Shown: positions 11,225 to 24,227, counted from the stretch's first letter. The stretch is DNA of 64,000 bases from Phoronis australis (GCA_002633005.1 NMRA01000537.1:124001-188000); one strand, 5' to 3'. The notes: generated by a model from the letters alone, not told the origin. Numbers and translations: made by a program.

Positions 11225-12050
11225 GTACATGCATTCATACGTACATTCGTAAGTACATACCTACATGCATTTCTACATACATACATACATTCATACATTC
11301 ATACAAACATACCTACATGCATACATTCATACATACATACATACATTCATACATTCATTCAAACATACATACATTCATACATTCATTCAAACATACATAC
11401 ATGCATACATTCATACATAAATACATACATACATTCCTACATTCATACAAACATACATACATTCATACATTCTTACAAACATACATACATTCATACATTC
11501 ATACAAACATACATACATGCATTCATTCATACATTCATACAAACATACATACATTCATAAATACATACATACATACATACATTCATACAAACATACATAC
11601 ATTCATACATTCATACATACATGCATACATTCATACAAACATACATACATGCATTCATTCATACATTCATACAAACATACATCCATTCATACATCCATAC
11701 AAACATACATACATTCATACATTCATAAATACATACATACACACATTCATACATTCATACAAACATACATACATGCATACATTGATACAAACATACATCC
11801 ATTCATACATCCATACAAACATACATACATTCATGCATTCATAAATACATACATACATACATACATTCATACATTCATACAAACATACATACATGCATAC
11901 ATTCATACAAACATACATACATGCATACATTCATACATTCTTACAAACATACATACATTCATACATTCATACAAACATACATACATTCATACATTCATAC
12001 AAACATACATTCATTCATACATTCATACAGGCATACATATATACATGCAT
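11225..12050. repeat. Tetranucleotide satellite (CATA/CATT/CAAA) with 28-bp higher-order unit
   Basis: About 825 bp of degenerate CATA-family tetranucleotides. A higher-order unit near ACAAACATACATACATTCAT plus ACATTCAT (28 bp, seven tetramers) recurs, with occasional phase changes. Because the period is four and lacks stop triplets, all forward frames stay open (Tyr-Ile-His-Thr-type peptides). These are not genes. Confidence 0.92.
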
Positions 12051-12939
12051 ACATTTGTTTTGAAATTATGTTAGACTGCAGTTCTTCAAATGTATACTAC
12101 ATGTATTTAAGAAAAGAAATAAAATGAGTCATCAGTGAGTAGTTAGACATCATAGCAAAGGTCATGACATAACAAACCTTTCACAGCATAGCAATAAGGT
12201 ACTTGGCATAACAGGTGATCAAACAGAGACTACATCATAAGGGCAATAGCCAGCCAGTGGACACAGCAGGGAAGAAAGTGTCTTACCCAGAAGCCTGTAA
12301 ATTGGTGGTTATGAACAGGCTTCTCCATCAAATTAATGACTTAAGTAATAACAATCTTTGTTGATCTTTCTCTATGTATCAATAGTGTTGTCCTCAATTT
12401 CCGTGACGCTCTTCCATGATGCACAGATTCAAAGTGGTATTTGATAGCGCCATTTTGTAAGTGATAGGACAACCTGCGCGAAATGGAATACACAGTCTGG
12501 CCATCGTAACGCTGTCTATGCGTAGAATGAAGACATTTATTCTTAAGGCATATTAAAAACTCGAAGTAAACAACAGAATACATGTACACTCTGCTACCGT
12601 ATCGGGCAAATGGCCAAACGACAAGCTTTTGCCCCACTTCCGATGACGTCACAGTTAAGTCTTACATAATCTCGCGTTATTGTTATAAACTCGCAAAAGG
12701 ACTATTGGTAGACAACGCCGCATTCGCTTAAATGTTAATTTATTTTACAAAAGCGGCTCTGACTCATTTTAGTATAACCGGCTCTAAGCTAATTTATCAC
12801 TCTCCTGACCTACTTCCCTTTGACGATCTTTTGCTCACATCAGTTGTCACTCTCGCCTATCTTCATTTACACATATTAAATCTCATTTTTATTCAAAAAC
12901 CTCCCACACTTTAATCTTGCATATTTTTTCTCTCATAAT
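12051..12939. other. No gene recognised
   Basis: Ordinary AT-rich DNA between the satellite and a pyrimidine tract. No exon, RNA or repeat structure was identified. Confidence 0.4.
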
Positions 12940-13080
12940 CTGTGGCAGCCTGCTCTCTATATCCCTCCATCCATCCTTCCCTCCCTCTCCTGCCCTCNTC
13001 TCGTCCCCCCACCCTCCCTTCTCTCTCCCTCCTCCCCCTCTCTCTCTAAGCTTCTCCCCCTCTCTCTCCATTGTCCTAAT
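12940..13080 (+). repeat. Polypyrimidine tract (CCCT/CT-rich)
   Basis: About 140 bp almost entirely C and T on the plus strand (CCATCC, CCCTCC, CTCTCTC runs), with one N at 12998. Such homopurine-homopyrimidine tracts can adopt triplex (H-DNA) structures. No coding role. Confidence 0.8.
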
Positions 13081-13184
13081 ATCTGACCTTATATTCTCAC
13101 CCAAATCATTGTTTCACTGTAAACTAGCTTTGGGACCGCGTATACCCTTTCAGGGTATCAGAGTAGCACATACGTACATAAATT

Positions 13185-13245
13185 TATTTGCGTACATACA
13201 TACATACATACATACAAACATCCCTACACGCATACATGTATATAT
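13185..13245 (+). repeat. Short (CATA)n microsatellite
   Basis: CATACATACATACATACAAA-type run, related in sequence to the 11.2-12.0 kb satellite. Confidence 0.75.
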
Positions 13246-13299
13246 ACATAGTCTCACCGGGCGCTTAAATCGTAAATTTCAATATGTTGGGGCTAATCG

Positions 13300-13745
13300 C
13301 TTAATGGACGCTTATACCCCCTTCACACCAGACGCACGGTTCCACTACGGTTCATGGTCAAAACCGCCATCACCGTAGTGACACCGCCAGTATAGTGTTT
13401 CATAGGTTTCCCCTACCCGTCACACATGTGTTCGCCACGGGATCGCAGTAGGGTCGCCAGTAGGCTACGTTTTCGGCAATTGCACAGCAGTTGTACAGCG
13501 GAAGCACGGCGGTGATGGAAGTGCTGCTGCGATCCTTGTACAGTGCCACGGGGGTCATGACGGTGTCGCGGCAGTCCCACTGCGGATTGGCCCAACCCGA
13601 GGTGGCACTCAGTGCGAAAGTTTTGAACATGTTCAAAGTATCCGTCGTGAAACCGCGAAGGTACGCGGTTTCGACAGCTTTCCGCGCTGGTACGGCGATC
13701 AATGGCGGAACCACTGCGGAACCACGGCGACCATGGCCACGGGTA
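13300..13745. repeat. GC-rich island of uncertain nature
   Basis: This 450-bp block is conspicuously more GC-rich than its surroundings. It starts with CACGGTTCCACTACGGTTCATGG and ends with a segment (GAACCACTGCGGAACCACGGC) that looks loosely like its inverse complement, so it could be a non-autonomous transposon. Open frames exist on both strands without recognisable domains. A remnant of an unrecognised gene cannot be excluded. Confidence 0.35.
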
Positions 13746-13954
13746 TTCGATCCTTGAACGATTTCTAGAAGATTCTTGATATGTCAAAAATCTTTCCTGT
13801 CCCTTTACGTGTCATTACCAGCGGCTGCAGTTGTTGCGTTTTGTGACGAGCTGTTTATAGATCCTTGCAGTTGGTCACGATTTGGAGATCGTAAAGACTC
13901 GCGAGAAAATCCGTGTAAAGTGTTTGAATTCAGGATAAACAGTTTACGTGCATA

Positions 13955-14045
13955 TACACATACATGCAAGCATGCATGCACACATGTAAAAATGCACACA
14001 CAGAGACGCATACATGCATACATACATACATACATACATACATGT
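13955..14045 (+). repeat. (CATA)n microsatellite
   Basis: CATACATG/CATACATA-rich run, the third block of this tetranucleotide within 3 kb. Confidence 0.75.
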
Positions 14046-17000
14046 AAATCCGCACTGAAAAGATTATTTATGATCATAGACAGGTGAACAATCATACATG
14101 AACGGGTGCTAATCACTTTGAAATTTCTTATGCTCGTGTTTTAGGCATTGAGAATTCTGTAATCATTTCTATGGATACGAATCCCAGTTCTTGTGTGGCT
14201 ATTTCTGTCTAGTTGTGTACTGGCGCAAATACACAACTGTAGCACAGATATGGTCAAAAGCGACGGATTACGTGTAAGAGTGGTCTCAGTATTATTAATC
14301 GAATTATTCGTATTGATCACTCGGTGGAATATTATCAACTATTACGAAAATGTATGCGAGTTGGCATTGCAATGCTAAAACGAGCCTTGGCTGAACAACA
14401 TGCGATCGATCTCGTCTGGCTAATATAGTCGCTCGAGTTGAGTTTGTGTACTAGTGAATTAAGTGTCCTGAATGAGCATTGTTTTGGAGATGATTCTTAG
14501 TTCACAGCTCCACCGGACAGTAAACAATATGTATGTACCAGGCAGGACAATGGGATATCAATAACATGCTTCCTTATTCTACAATAGAAAACGAGAAAGA
14601 TCTCAAACCCTGATCATCGGCTTACATTACTAAATATGGCAACTGTCTTTCACCGTTTACCGTTTGACACTTTATAGCTTTAGATAGAAAATTCACCAAA
14701 AGCACAGTCAAATATCTTAATTATATTATATTTACAATCCTAAATTGAAAAAAAATTGTTTTTGACCGGCTAATTTTAGTGTACACGTTTCACTTTTGGA
14801 GTGTAAACAATACTTCGTGATGTTCAATTATCGTTTTAGAGCGAAGTTAATATTTATGTGTTCATGTAACATTAACAATGGCCTGATTCAAGTGGATTAG
14901 TAAAAGTGGGACATGTAGCTGTTGTGTCAGATTATAAAATGGTCGTTAAATAAATAACGATATAACACAAAGATCTTCTAAAAGCCTGACAGTACAAACA
15001 AAGCCATCGTCATCAACATGAATCATTTTGCATGCATCAATACACATAATGGTCGTTTGTCCCCTAGATGGCAAACGAGATGCGTAAGGTCATCGCTAAA
15101 TTAAATTATTTGTTGGTTGCTTATCATAATGTAATGGTTGCTTTTAACCTCCCACCACTGCTAGTGAGCACATTTTTACAGTTTCATTATTTGAGTTTTG
15201 TAGTGTGCTGGATGCCTCCACAACTGAACGCAACTCTCATGTTTGCAGTTGTCATTGTGGAGACGAAGAATTTACACATTACTGATACACCATTGCACAC
15301 CGTCTCAGCTAACAAAATCATCTTGTTTTACCGCTAACTCTTCTGTGAAATTGTGAGTCAAAATCTGCGCAAATGTCCCGTTTAGTGTCACAGATTGTAT
15401 CGAAATCGTCAGCGCAACAAACATGTTAACGTGCATGCAGACACTGAATTACAAGAATAACTTACCATTACCATGCGTAAGGACACTCAGCAATACACGT
15501 CACTGTACGTCTGGTGGCGCTATACAAACAGTCGGCCTGCTTGTGACTCGTGATATCAATGATTCAAGATCGGCTGAGCATGATAATGTGCCAGGTGGTT
15601 GAGACACCCAATTTAGAGCACGTCAGTTAAAAATTCACCATTGACAGCTAAACTGGGTCGGCATGCTGCTTTAAACAAAAAATGATGTAACCAACATGGT
15701 GATGGTACCTGGATGCGACAGGCTCCACAGATGAAGAATATTAGGCAAGTAAAGTTGACGTGATCACAGGCTTGAGTCGCTTGTATTGTCTCACGCCATC
15801 GTGGGTTTTTGCGAGTTCCGTGAATCTACGAAGTCCGTACCGACGCAGTTAGGACTGCGTGATTTGGATTCGTCACTGTGTATGCAAAGGTACATGAAGT
15901 CCAACTGCAGTCAAAATCCGTCATAAAAAGCTTGAATATAATTATAGAACTATTAAAAAGAATATTCTGGGTTTTAGTATTTCTGCACACGGAGAATGAT
16001 AACCTAAAACTAGATATTGGGGTTTATACCAACACATTACATGAATGAACTGGGTAATTTGAGCGTGATTAGTTTAAGATAACCTTCGATACTAATGTCC
16101 ACTTGTAAGAGCCAACAAACTGTGTAGGCCTACTTTAAATACCTTTGATCGCAAACCCTGTTTGTAGTCACATGCTCTCGATTTTTTAAACGTGATTTTC
16201 ATAGAGGTTGTCGAATTTTCCTCAAACACGGTTCTTTTTGCAATTTTCTATTTTTATTTCTTTGTGTTATTAGCTACAAAAATGTGTGTCGGGTTTTCTT
16301 TTAAGGCCTTTTACCCGCCGTCAAAAACGAAGACGTCAACATTACCTGAAAAATGAAGGTTTTAATTTTTTCCAGCCGATTTCTCGGCTAAAAGGCTTTA
16401 AAGGAAAATCCCAGACAATCCACTGTAGTCAATTGAGCAGAGACACGGAATTTACGAGTTTTTTGAGAAAATACCATTTTTGTGAAAAATTCAGCCATTT
16501 TCATAAAACTCACGTTTTATGAAGAAATCACAAAACATGTGATTACGAACAAGGCATTGTTTTCTTTCAAAAAGATTCTGTGATCATAAAAGATTTTAAG
16601 AATACATTACATATTGTTTTATAGGCGTACTGTGAATATATATATTCTTATAGACTGGTTGATAACGGGTGTTGTCTCCTATTTTTTTAAAGCCTATCTT
16701 GAACTTTGAACTATGCAAATTTGGTTCGTAACATATTTTCTGCATTGTCAAAATAACTTCAAAGGAAGAAACTAATTTGTCCTGACCCACATTCAAAGTA
16801 GGTACGTCACTGCGAGAACTGAGGCAGCCAATGAGACTACAGACACATAATAAGTCATGTATTGGGAGTGTACGCTCAGGGTTATGATTGTTTCTGCGTC
16901 GATTTCCGACGTGTCTTTGATGTGCTAAAATCAAGAATGGTCCTTAAGATTATTCTAAACTGTTTCAATAACAAACGGGACGCGGTGGGTTGACTAAATC

Positions 17001-17780
17001 GTTCGCAGTCTGAACTCATTGTAATATTTTACTGCGAATACTTGCTATGATGAGGGGATTACTTACGCAGTGAGGTGGGTAGATCTGTTATCATAGGAGA
17101 AAAATGCACGTCGATTGTAATAGTTCTTAGAAGTTCAACATTACTTACCTGAACGTACACTATCATTTCAGCGTTATGTATGCAATGGTTACTGAAAATT
17201 TGAGCACCGGCGTAGCATTAAAATTTGACAACGTGAAAGACTATTCCTGGGAACTTATTTCGACGTGTCTATGAGTGCGGATTTAAGCGAGGGCATATCA
17301 CGTGTCACGATTCGTTAAGGTAGGCAGAAAGAAAAAAAATGTTTTCGGATGTTTTCAGATTTCTACGTTGACGAAATCTTTACTTACTGAACCGTATACT
17401 CTCGTACGCTGTAGATCATGCATATGTCAGAAGCGGATCCAGGATTTTGAGTTAGGGGGGACAGGTCAGAATATTAGCTAGGATTTTGCCCGTCTGACAT
17501 TCGCACTCCCGAACTGCCAAATGGAAGCTGGGAGNCCCCCCTCTGAATCCCCCACTATATGTATCTATCGGATGTTTACATTGACGATAGCGGCAGTGTA
17601 TAAGATGAGGCACCGTTGATCTTTTTACCGATTGCGAGAGGTGTCATTCACAAGGGATTTTGGAACAGCGGTCATCCTGAGCATCGCCGTCAGCTGGCTT
17701 AGATATACGCAAGGGTGTAAGAAGCGGGAAGCGGGGTAGCATATGCCTTCCAAATAATTTGCAAAAGTCAGGGTTAAAAC
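14046..17780. other. Long stretch with no gene recognised
   Basis: No splice-bounded coding segment or RNA gene can be supported. Near 17425-17560 a GGATCCAGGATTTTGAG...GGGGGG segment with an N at 17535 and a C-rich right side resembles a short foldback element, but its ends are not clear. Otherwise unique AT-rich DNA. Confidence 0.4.
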
Positions 17781-17789
17781 ATGGCTACC

Positions 17790-19500
17790 GGCACGGGCGT
17801 GGGACCGGGAGGCAGCCGAGAAAAGAAAGACAACGAAGCATGGAGAAGAATGAAAATTCAAGAGAACATTTGTCAACTTCCAGTGCTTGGTTTACACTTT
17901 GAGGGCCTGGTCAGGAAATTGCCGGTAGGGGGCTCATTTTTGCTGTTTAGATTGCCTAAACGTACTTGAAAACGAGCACTTAATCATTCGTACATGTATA
18001 TGTATTTGGAAAACGTCAAGAAAATTTGTAAAGCACAGCTTTAGCAGAGCATATTAATTCACTGGATTTTTAAATTTAAAAAGACAATTTCAGGGAGTGC
18101 ATAACTACATTTCTCCATGGATCCCTTTTATTTATCGCTCTTTCTTCTATTTTTTTTCTCGAAATTGCATACCACTTGAGAGACCCTGAAAGATGGCACC
18201 AATTGTCGCTCAATTCCTGTTTGTGCGTCCCTTCATCTGGAGGGGCCCAGCCCTTGGATGGGTCCCGTTGATGCCATTCTCTCTGATATACCTGTTGTGC
18301 TTTTTGTTGATCACTTATTAAGAATACTCTTTCCGATTCACTTTTGTTAAAAACTTCCTAAAACGAATTTTAACGCGAGTTACTTCAGTCGAAGCTTAAG
18401 CTCAAATAATGCTTATTCAATACAACTGAAATTGTTTTCAAATTTAACTGAAATGATTTTTTCATTTTTTAATATTTTTAGTGTGCCACCACCTAAAATG
18501 ACAGTTGGGTAATGTATTATGGGTACTCACTCAGCTGCCACTTTATGTACTGTATGTTTCCACGGAAACCTCGTCCATTTTTTGAAAAAATCCAAAAATT
18601 AGTAGTAAAATATGACAAAAACAAACAGGTTTGAAAGTTACGAAATGTTCATAATTTAGGAATACTTTCGTCTGGCGAAACTCGTCCTGTGAATGTAAAA
18701 CAAAGGGTATATTTAAGGGGTCACCCAGGAAGAGAGGGCCTTTGTTTTTCTGTTTTTATAAAATAGTGCAACCTATAAACATACCTTCTGATATCGCTTA
18801 TAATATTCTATTTTGATAAACTACAATTTTTTTGGTTTCTGATTTGCATGTTCATGTATCTACGAAAAAAGACTGATTCATGGGTGATTTTTTGACCATT
18901 AGAAGCTAATCTTGTAAAAGTCATCATACTTCGGTGAACTTAATTGCAGGCTGAAATTGGGAAAACTTCTATCATTCCATCCCCAAATATCAAAATATAC
19001 TAGACAGTTTTGCCTATCTGAGACAGTTGTAAGAAATGGACGAATTTTACAGTTCTACAGGGTGTCCCGAAAATACACGCCTTCAAATCATAACCCTTTT
19101 AACATGAACTTTCTCCATACTAGACCATAACAAAATGAAACTTGACCTTAGACCCAGTGCAGACGGAAAGGTACGGGCTGAGCGTCCTGTCTCAAGTGAA
19201 TCAAAGTTGAACTTGCCAACGACTAGCCTAGTTCATCCAATTTATATTTTCACACTGGCGTGAGCTGTCAGGTTACAGCTACTGTATAGCTCATTTGGAG
19301 CAGACAGACCAGCTATCGGTCCACACTGGCCAAGGCTTAGGCCACATTCTCAATCACAGCGAAATTTTGTTGAAACATAGTTACTTAAGCTCTGATGGCT
19401 GCCTCCCCAGGGTTTGCCCCCACCTATGGCGGGCGTGGGTCGGTCGGCACAAAACTTGGCGACATTCGAAGACTGGGGAGGGTAAAGGCAGTGGCGATNC
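17790..19500 (+). repeat. Diverged duplicated block, copy A
   Basis: Colinear in patches with 22870-25745. Examples are 'AAAATTCAAGAGAACATTTG' versus 22927, 'GGGGCCCAGCCCTTGGA' versus 23310, 'CTTGACCTTAGACCCAGTGC' versus 25383, and 'CCCCCACCTATGGCGGGCGTGG' versus 25663. Divergence is high and the B copy has extra sequence. No conserved reading frame was seen, so this is an old segmental duplication or a transposon pair. An N lies at 19499. Confidence 0.6.
18831..19060 (+). repeat. About 230-bp repeat unit, copy 1 of 3
   Basis: Contains TTAGAAGCTAATCTT, a GAACTTAATTGCAGGCTGA-like segment and TTTTGCCTATCT. All recur in the same order at 24228-24475 and 24583-24840. Confidence 0.65.
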
Positions 19501-19778
19501 ATACATGTACATAGTCACATTTAATTACTACCTTTACACAACTTGTTGAAAGTACTATGTCCAAGCAAAATCAAAGTTACGACGGTCTTAGCTAAGACCA
19601 TTAATACAAAGTCTTAGGTCGGTCGTAAGCACATTACGACGAGTACGACGCCGCGTTTGCTTATAAGAGTTACTTTTTTAAATTCACACTTAATTTAACG
19701 AACGACTTCACGAGCCCCCTTAATGAAGTGTGCAAATTAAAATGAAAATTACGACCGCCTTGATAAAACGGGCATCTG

Positions 19779-20626
19779 TAACCGGTTGCATGAAACAGTC
19801 CCAATAGGGACCCGGCTATGTTCTCTAAAATTTCTGGCATTGGTGGACTTTGTGCAAACACTGACTTTCTTTTTTTTGTTATTTTCATTACTAAGTCAAG
19901 TTTTAGGTTTGGTGCATACCGAGAGAAAACTAAACGTTAAATTCGCGACATCATTGAAAAAACACGGACCTTTTTATGTGACGCTTCTAATTAAGGGCTT
20001 AGTTCCTACTTTATATTCAGTGAAATAAGGGCTCAGATTTCAAAAAAGCAATATTAGAACATGTTAAAAGTAAAGGAGAAACTCACTATGAATGATATTT
20101 CACTCGTTAAATATATTTATGTGAGCATATGGACCCTTCATTCCGGTCCATTCCATTAATTCCTTTGTGTAGGATCTTGCACGTCGTTTTCCCCACTCTT
20201 CTTATTGGTCTATTGTTATCACGTGCCCTGAGTTTGGTCAGCTTTCATAGGCTGATGATTGTCACGTGTCCTTAGGCATCCTCTGTTAGTGTAATCTCAT
20301 GTTTCAGTCCATCTTCAGTGTGCCCGGCCGGCCACATTGACGTACTTCCTAAACTTCTACATTTCCCCCACCCCGTACCATCCCCTTTTTGGCATTTTAT
20401 AACCCCACGTGACCGGCGCTTTTTTATTGCCCATCGTACCAGAGATTATATATTTTGTATTTCACTTATTTTTGTTCATTATTACTTGTTATTGTATTAG
20501 TGATAATAAATGACCTTATATCGCCAACCATGGACTCCTTTTTATCTCTGGTAGCTAGCTTGTGACGCACGTATTTATACTTAACAAAGTCGAGTCCCTA
20601 TTAAGACTGTTTCATACAACCGGATA
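19779..20626. mobile_element. 850-bp non-autonomous DNA transposon with about 35-bp inverted ends
   Basis: The left end, ACCGGTTGCATGAAACAGTC then CCAATAGGGACCCGGC, is matched by the reverse complement of the right end (TCCGGTTGTATGAAACAGTC then TTAATAGGGACTCGAC). A TA dinucleotide lies just outside both ends, so a TA target duplication is possible. No transposase is present. Relatives lie at 26702-26945 and 55727-56160. Confidence 0.75.
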
Positions 20627-21122
20627 CCGATGAACAATGGTGCAAAAAACACAGATAGATCATTTTCACGAAAGACGTCGCTCTAGTCGACTGGCGACTG
20701 TATACACACAAGTGTTGTCTTGAGTAGTAAACGACAGATAGATGATTTCTGGTCAGGTCTACATTTACACTGGCCAATGTTTGTATTGTGGATAGACTCG
20801 GTTGACAACGACTGGACATTTTGTAGTTTTCCAGCTTAGATCTTCATTAAAACCCACCTACTCAGATCGTCGATGTTCTCAAATGGTATGCAATCGCATT
20901 GCACTATTGTTTGCCGTCTATGCAAAACCATGGTTACTTTGCTGAGTTTTATTACATGCAATTTCTCGACAAATATTTGTTGCTTCCACTCTTTGCACTG
21001 ACCGCTGGCCAGAAAAGTGCCACCTGAAAACCCCAAAACCGACTTCACTATCTGATAGTTCAAACTTGGAAACAAAAATCGCTCACATTATGAGAGCATG
21101 TTTAAGGTTATGTAGGAGCCTG
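20627..21122. other. No gene recognised
   Basis: Unique-looking DNA between two MITEs. No exon or RNA supported. Confidence 0.4.
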
Positions 21123-21272
21123 GCGTGCGTTCAGTAACGCTAGGACCTACGCTAGGACCTAGCTAAAACCTAGTCAAAGTCACGTGCTCTCTTTTAAAAT
21201 GCACGGCAATATCTCACGTAATCTCACGAAGACTTGCTTTTTAGCGAGGTCCTTGCGTTACTGAACGGGAGC
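21123..21272. mobile_element. Short MITE, TIR GTTCAGTAACG
   Basis: Left GCGTTCAGTAACGCTAGGACC and right GGTCCTTGCGTTACTGAACG are inverted complements (about 20 bp). The inner part carries AATATCTCACGTAATCTCACG. The same core with related ends recurs at 47836-47962, 52544-52680, 52830-52985, 57613-57731 and, partly, 61372-61475. Confidence 0.7.
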
Positions 21273-21858
21273 CTGGTTGACGGATTAATACGAACCTTCT
21301 AGAAACTAGGATTTAAGCAATGTTCCCAATACGTTGTCAGGAGCTGTTTTTAAATTGCTTCTCTTTGCGTGAGAAGCTATCAAAACCAGACTTTTATGAT
21401 TTTCGAGAAAAACTCAAAAGCTGTATAAAACGAAAATGAAATAATAATTCAGAAAACTGTAACGGTGTTTTTGAAATTTTATTTTAAACATCTATACCAT
21501 ATGAAATTTGGTAGTGTTATGGATACCGTTGTTTTGCTATTAATACATTTTTGACAAGTTTTACCAAAAAGACGTCATCCAGTTGATGCCAGATTGCTTA
21601 CTAAGCCAAAAATTAACTTCTACAGAATTTCTACTTTCAGAGAACATATACTAAATAAATACTGAATTCAAATTCTATAACTTTGTATATAATTTGGCTA
21701 AACACAGACTTATCAACAAGGCCGTACATAGACATTAAAGCAAACTTCTGGTTAACCCTGCTGGCATGGCCATCTAAGTGAGCGTTCGTATTTCGATCAG
21801 CTACCCTGTTTCCTAATAGTTCACAAGGTTAGACAAGCCTTGGCAGATTCATGGTCTT
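21273..21858. other. No gene recognised
   Basis: AT-rich DNA with no supported feature. Confidence 0.4.
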
Positions 21859-21859
21859 C

Positions 21860-21969
21860 CACGTGATCATAAAAATCACGCAGGTCACGTGATCATAATA
21901 ATCACGCAGGTCACGTGATCATAATAATCACGCAGGTCACGTGATCATAATAATCACGCAGGTCACGTG
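21860..21969 (+). repeat. 26-bp minisatellite carrying five CACGTG boxes
   Basis: The unit CACGTGATCATAATAATCAC plus GCAGGT (26 bp) is repeated four times plus a final partial unit. CACGTG hexamers start at 21860, 21886, 21912, 21938 and 21964, exactly 26 bp apart. CACGTG is the canonical E-box of bHLH-ZIP factors; whether it is used here is unknown. Confidence 0.9.
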
Positions 21970-22192
21970 GGTGAAGAGCTGCATTTTCACTTGTTTAGAA
22001 TCTAAAGAAACAATCTCGTTTCTTTGAGAAACTTTGAGATTACTGAACTGCGAAAAACACCACCAAAAACATTCCTCGACTTTCATTTCCCAGTATTTTC
22101 GTGATTATTCATCGTCACGTCCTGCATACAGATAAGACAACAAACATTGCTTTACCGAATGATGTTATATTTACAATTATTTATACTTTGTA

Positions 22193-22445
22193 TTTTGCTT
22201 AGAGCATGATCAGTGAAAATCACACTCGTAAAAGTGAGCAGTGCACAACGATCAAACACTAGAATGGCAGTCTCAAAATGAAAAGGGGACAGGAAACACA
22301 AACTCGGCGGGGGCCAGGGTTTCAACTTGCCGATTTCTGTTTCCTTACCCCATTTCATTATGCGTCTGTCATTCTAGTGTTTAGTATTTCTGCACAGTTC
22401 ACCTTTTGCGAGTGTGGTTTTCACTGATGATGCTCTAAACAAAGT
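22193..22445. mobile_element. Foldback element with about 90-bp inverted arms
   Basis: The left arm (TTTGCTTAGAGCATGATCAG ... CACTAGAATGGCAG, 22193-22285) is nearly the reverse complement of the right arm (CTGTCATTCTAGTG ... GATGCTCTAAACAAAG, 22350-22445). About 65 bp separates the arms. No coding capacity, so a MITE-like element. Confidence 0.85.
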
Positions 22446-24227
22446 AACGAAACGTGTGAGCCTTGTATTACGGACAAAATTTTGGAGTAACCCCAAGGTT
22501 CTTTCAAAAACGCTCATCGAAGTGGGTTTGCGTAAAACAGCAGCCTGCATGCGGTAGTCGAGTCTTTTGACATTCCGAAAAACGGGATGATCTCTTTCCG
22601 AAACTTGATTTGCGCTCTCATTTAGCCAGTTTTGCTATTGCACAAGTTGAGTGTTGACTCTGTTAAACAAAATGATTTAATCCTTACAATAGTTTTGTTT
22701 TCCATTGACTATGGGATGAGAAGCATTCATTTCTTCTAACATTCCTTCATGCACTAAGGAGAATATGGAGTTAACCCTACTCCCTAATTGTGCGCGCAGA
22801 CGATGCAACAGGGCAAGGGTGAAAGGTCGTTTACGAGTTTTGGTTTTCTGCGGCGCCTCGTTTATCATAACCGTGGGGCTGGGGACAGTAGAGAAAAGTA
22901 TGACTGAGAATACGGATATGAGAGAAAATTCAAGAGACATTTAACAACTAAGTATCAGTGCATGGTTTACCCTTTGAGGGTCCTAGCCAGGATATTGTTG
23001 TTAGCCCGCTTCTCCGTTTTTGCAGCATAGGTCATCTTAAAGCTCTTAAAAACGTGCATTGAATCATTCATACATGCATACCGAAAGATCGAGAAAATTG
23101 TAAATTCAACAAGACAATTTTGCGAATGCAAAACTATATTTTTCTAAAGGTCCCTCTCTGGCAATCGATAACGGAGACAGCTGTCGCTTTATTTTTTCGT
23201 TTTTTGTCTCCAAATTGTACATCACGTGAGAAAAGTTGATGACCTAACAGATAAAATCAATTGGAGCGCATTTCCTGATCTTTGCAAATATAGATCTTTG
23301 CATATTCAGGGGCCCAGCCCTCGGAGGGGGCCAATGACGACATTCAAGTGGCCACCCTTCTCGTGTTTTATTGACATATTCTTAAGGGGCCGATCATGGA
23401 GAGAGGGTTCAATGTTGGAATCGATTTTCTATGTTTTCCTGTTTTTTGTGAAATCTTGTAACCAGCTTTCATGTTAAGGAAGGTCACCTTTTGCAGGGTC
23501 ACACGACAATGGAATAAACTGTCATTCTTTTCCATGCTTAATGATGTTTAGCCTTTCATCTCAAGGTCTCCCATTTCAGGCGGGACCCTCTCTCCGTGGG
23601 GCCGTTCAGGAAATTGTCCGTTTGTCCCCCTATACATGTAAATCCGACATTGCCAAGTATTCACAAGAGGAGGTTCAGACTCCAAATTCATCAAAAACAC
23701 AAAACATTCGTGCACAGCACAGCAGTATTAAGACATTCGACTTACACAACCAAAAATGCGAAAATACAATGAGATTGACCGCCATCGAAAAGGTAGGATT
23801 TTGAAGAACGTGAATACTACTATTTGTGAATTACACAAAGAGACCATTTCCGATGGTAAGTTATAACATAATGTTACCTTTTTCTAACAGTATCATAATA
23901 ATAGTATTTCTTATGAATATCGTTTAACTAGGAGTTGTTTGTAAGGAATTTGCGCATGTCGGGGCTACGATTTGTGATGACCATGTACAGTGTTCATGTT
24001 GAGTGGGGTACTCATTCGAAATACTTGCAATCATGAACAAAGATTTCAACGCTCTTTGGAGTTCAACTTTAACTTGTGAACCGTTATAGGTACCTCTGAA
24101 ATGAGCAACAATACACCTTTTAAATGCGAATGCCCCGTCTCCAATGTTCGCCCGCTTACTCGTCAAAAATCTGCGACCATGCGTGCGGAAATTGTTTATA
24201 ACATTTAGTTCTGATAAACAATCCGTT

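Noticed and set aside
11135-12127. Several overlapping open frames of 100-185 codons (Tyr-Ile-His-Thr peptides)
   Set aside because: Produced by the CATA tetranucleotide satellite, which lacks stops in every forward frame.
13400-13787. Overlapping open frames on both strands in the GC-rich island
   Set aside because: Length is explained by high GC. No family recognised in either direction.
14193-14378. Short frame with hydrophobic start (WLFLSSCVLAQIHNCS)
   Set aside because: No ATG start and no splice-site context. Likely chance.
21860-21969. CRISPR-like array
   Set aside because: Contiguous 26-bp tandem units without unique spacers, in an animal genome.
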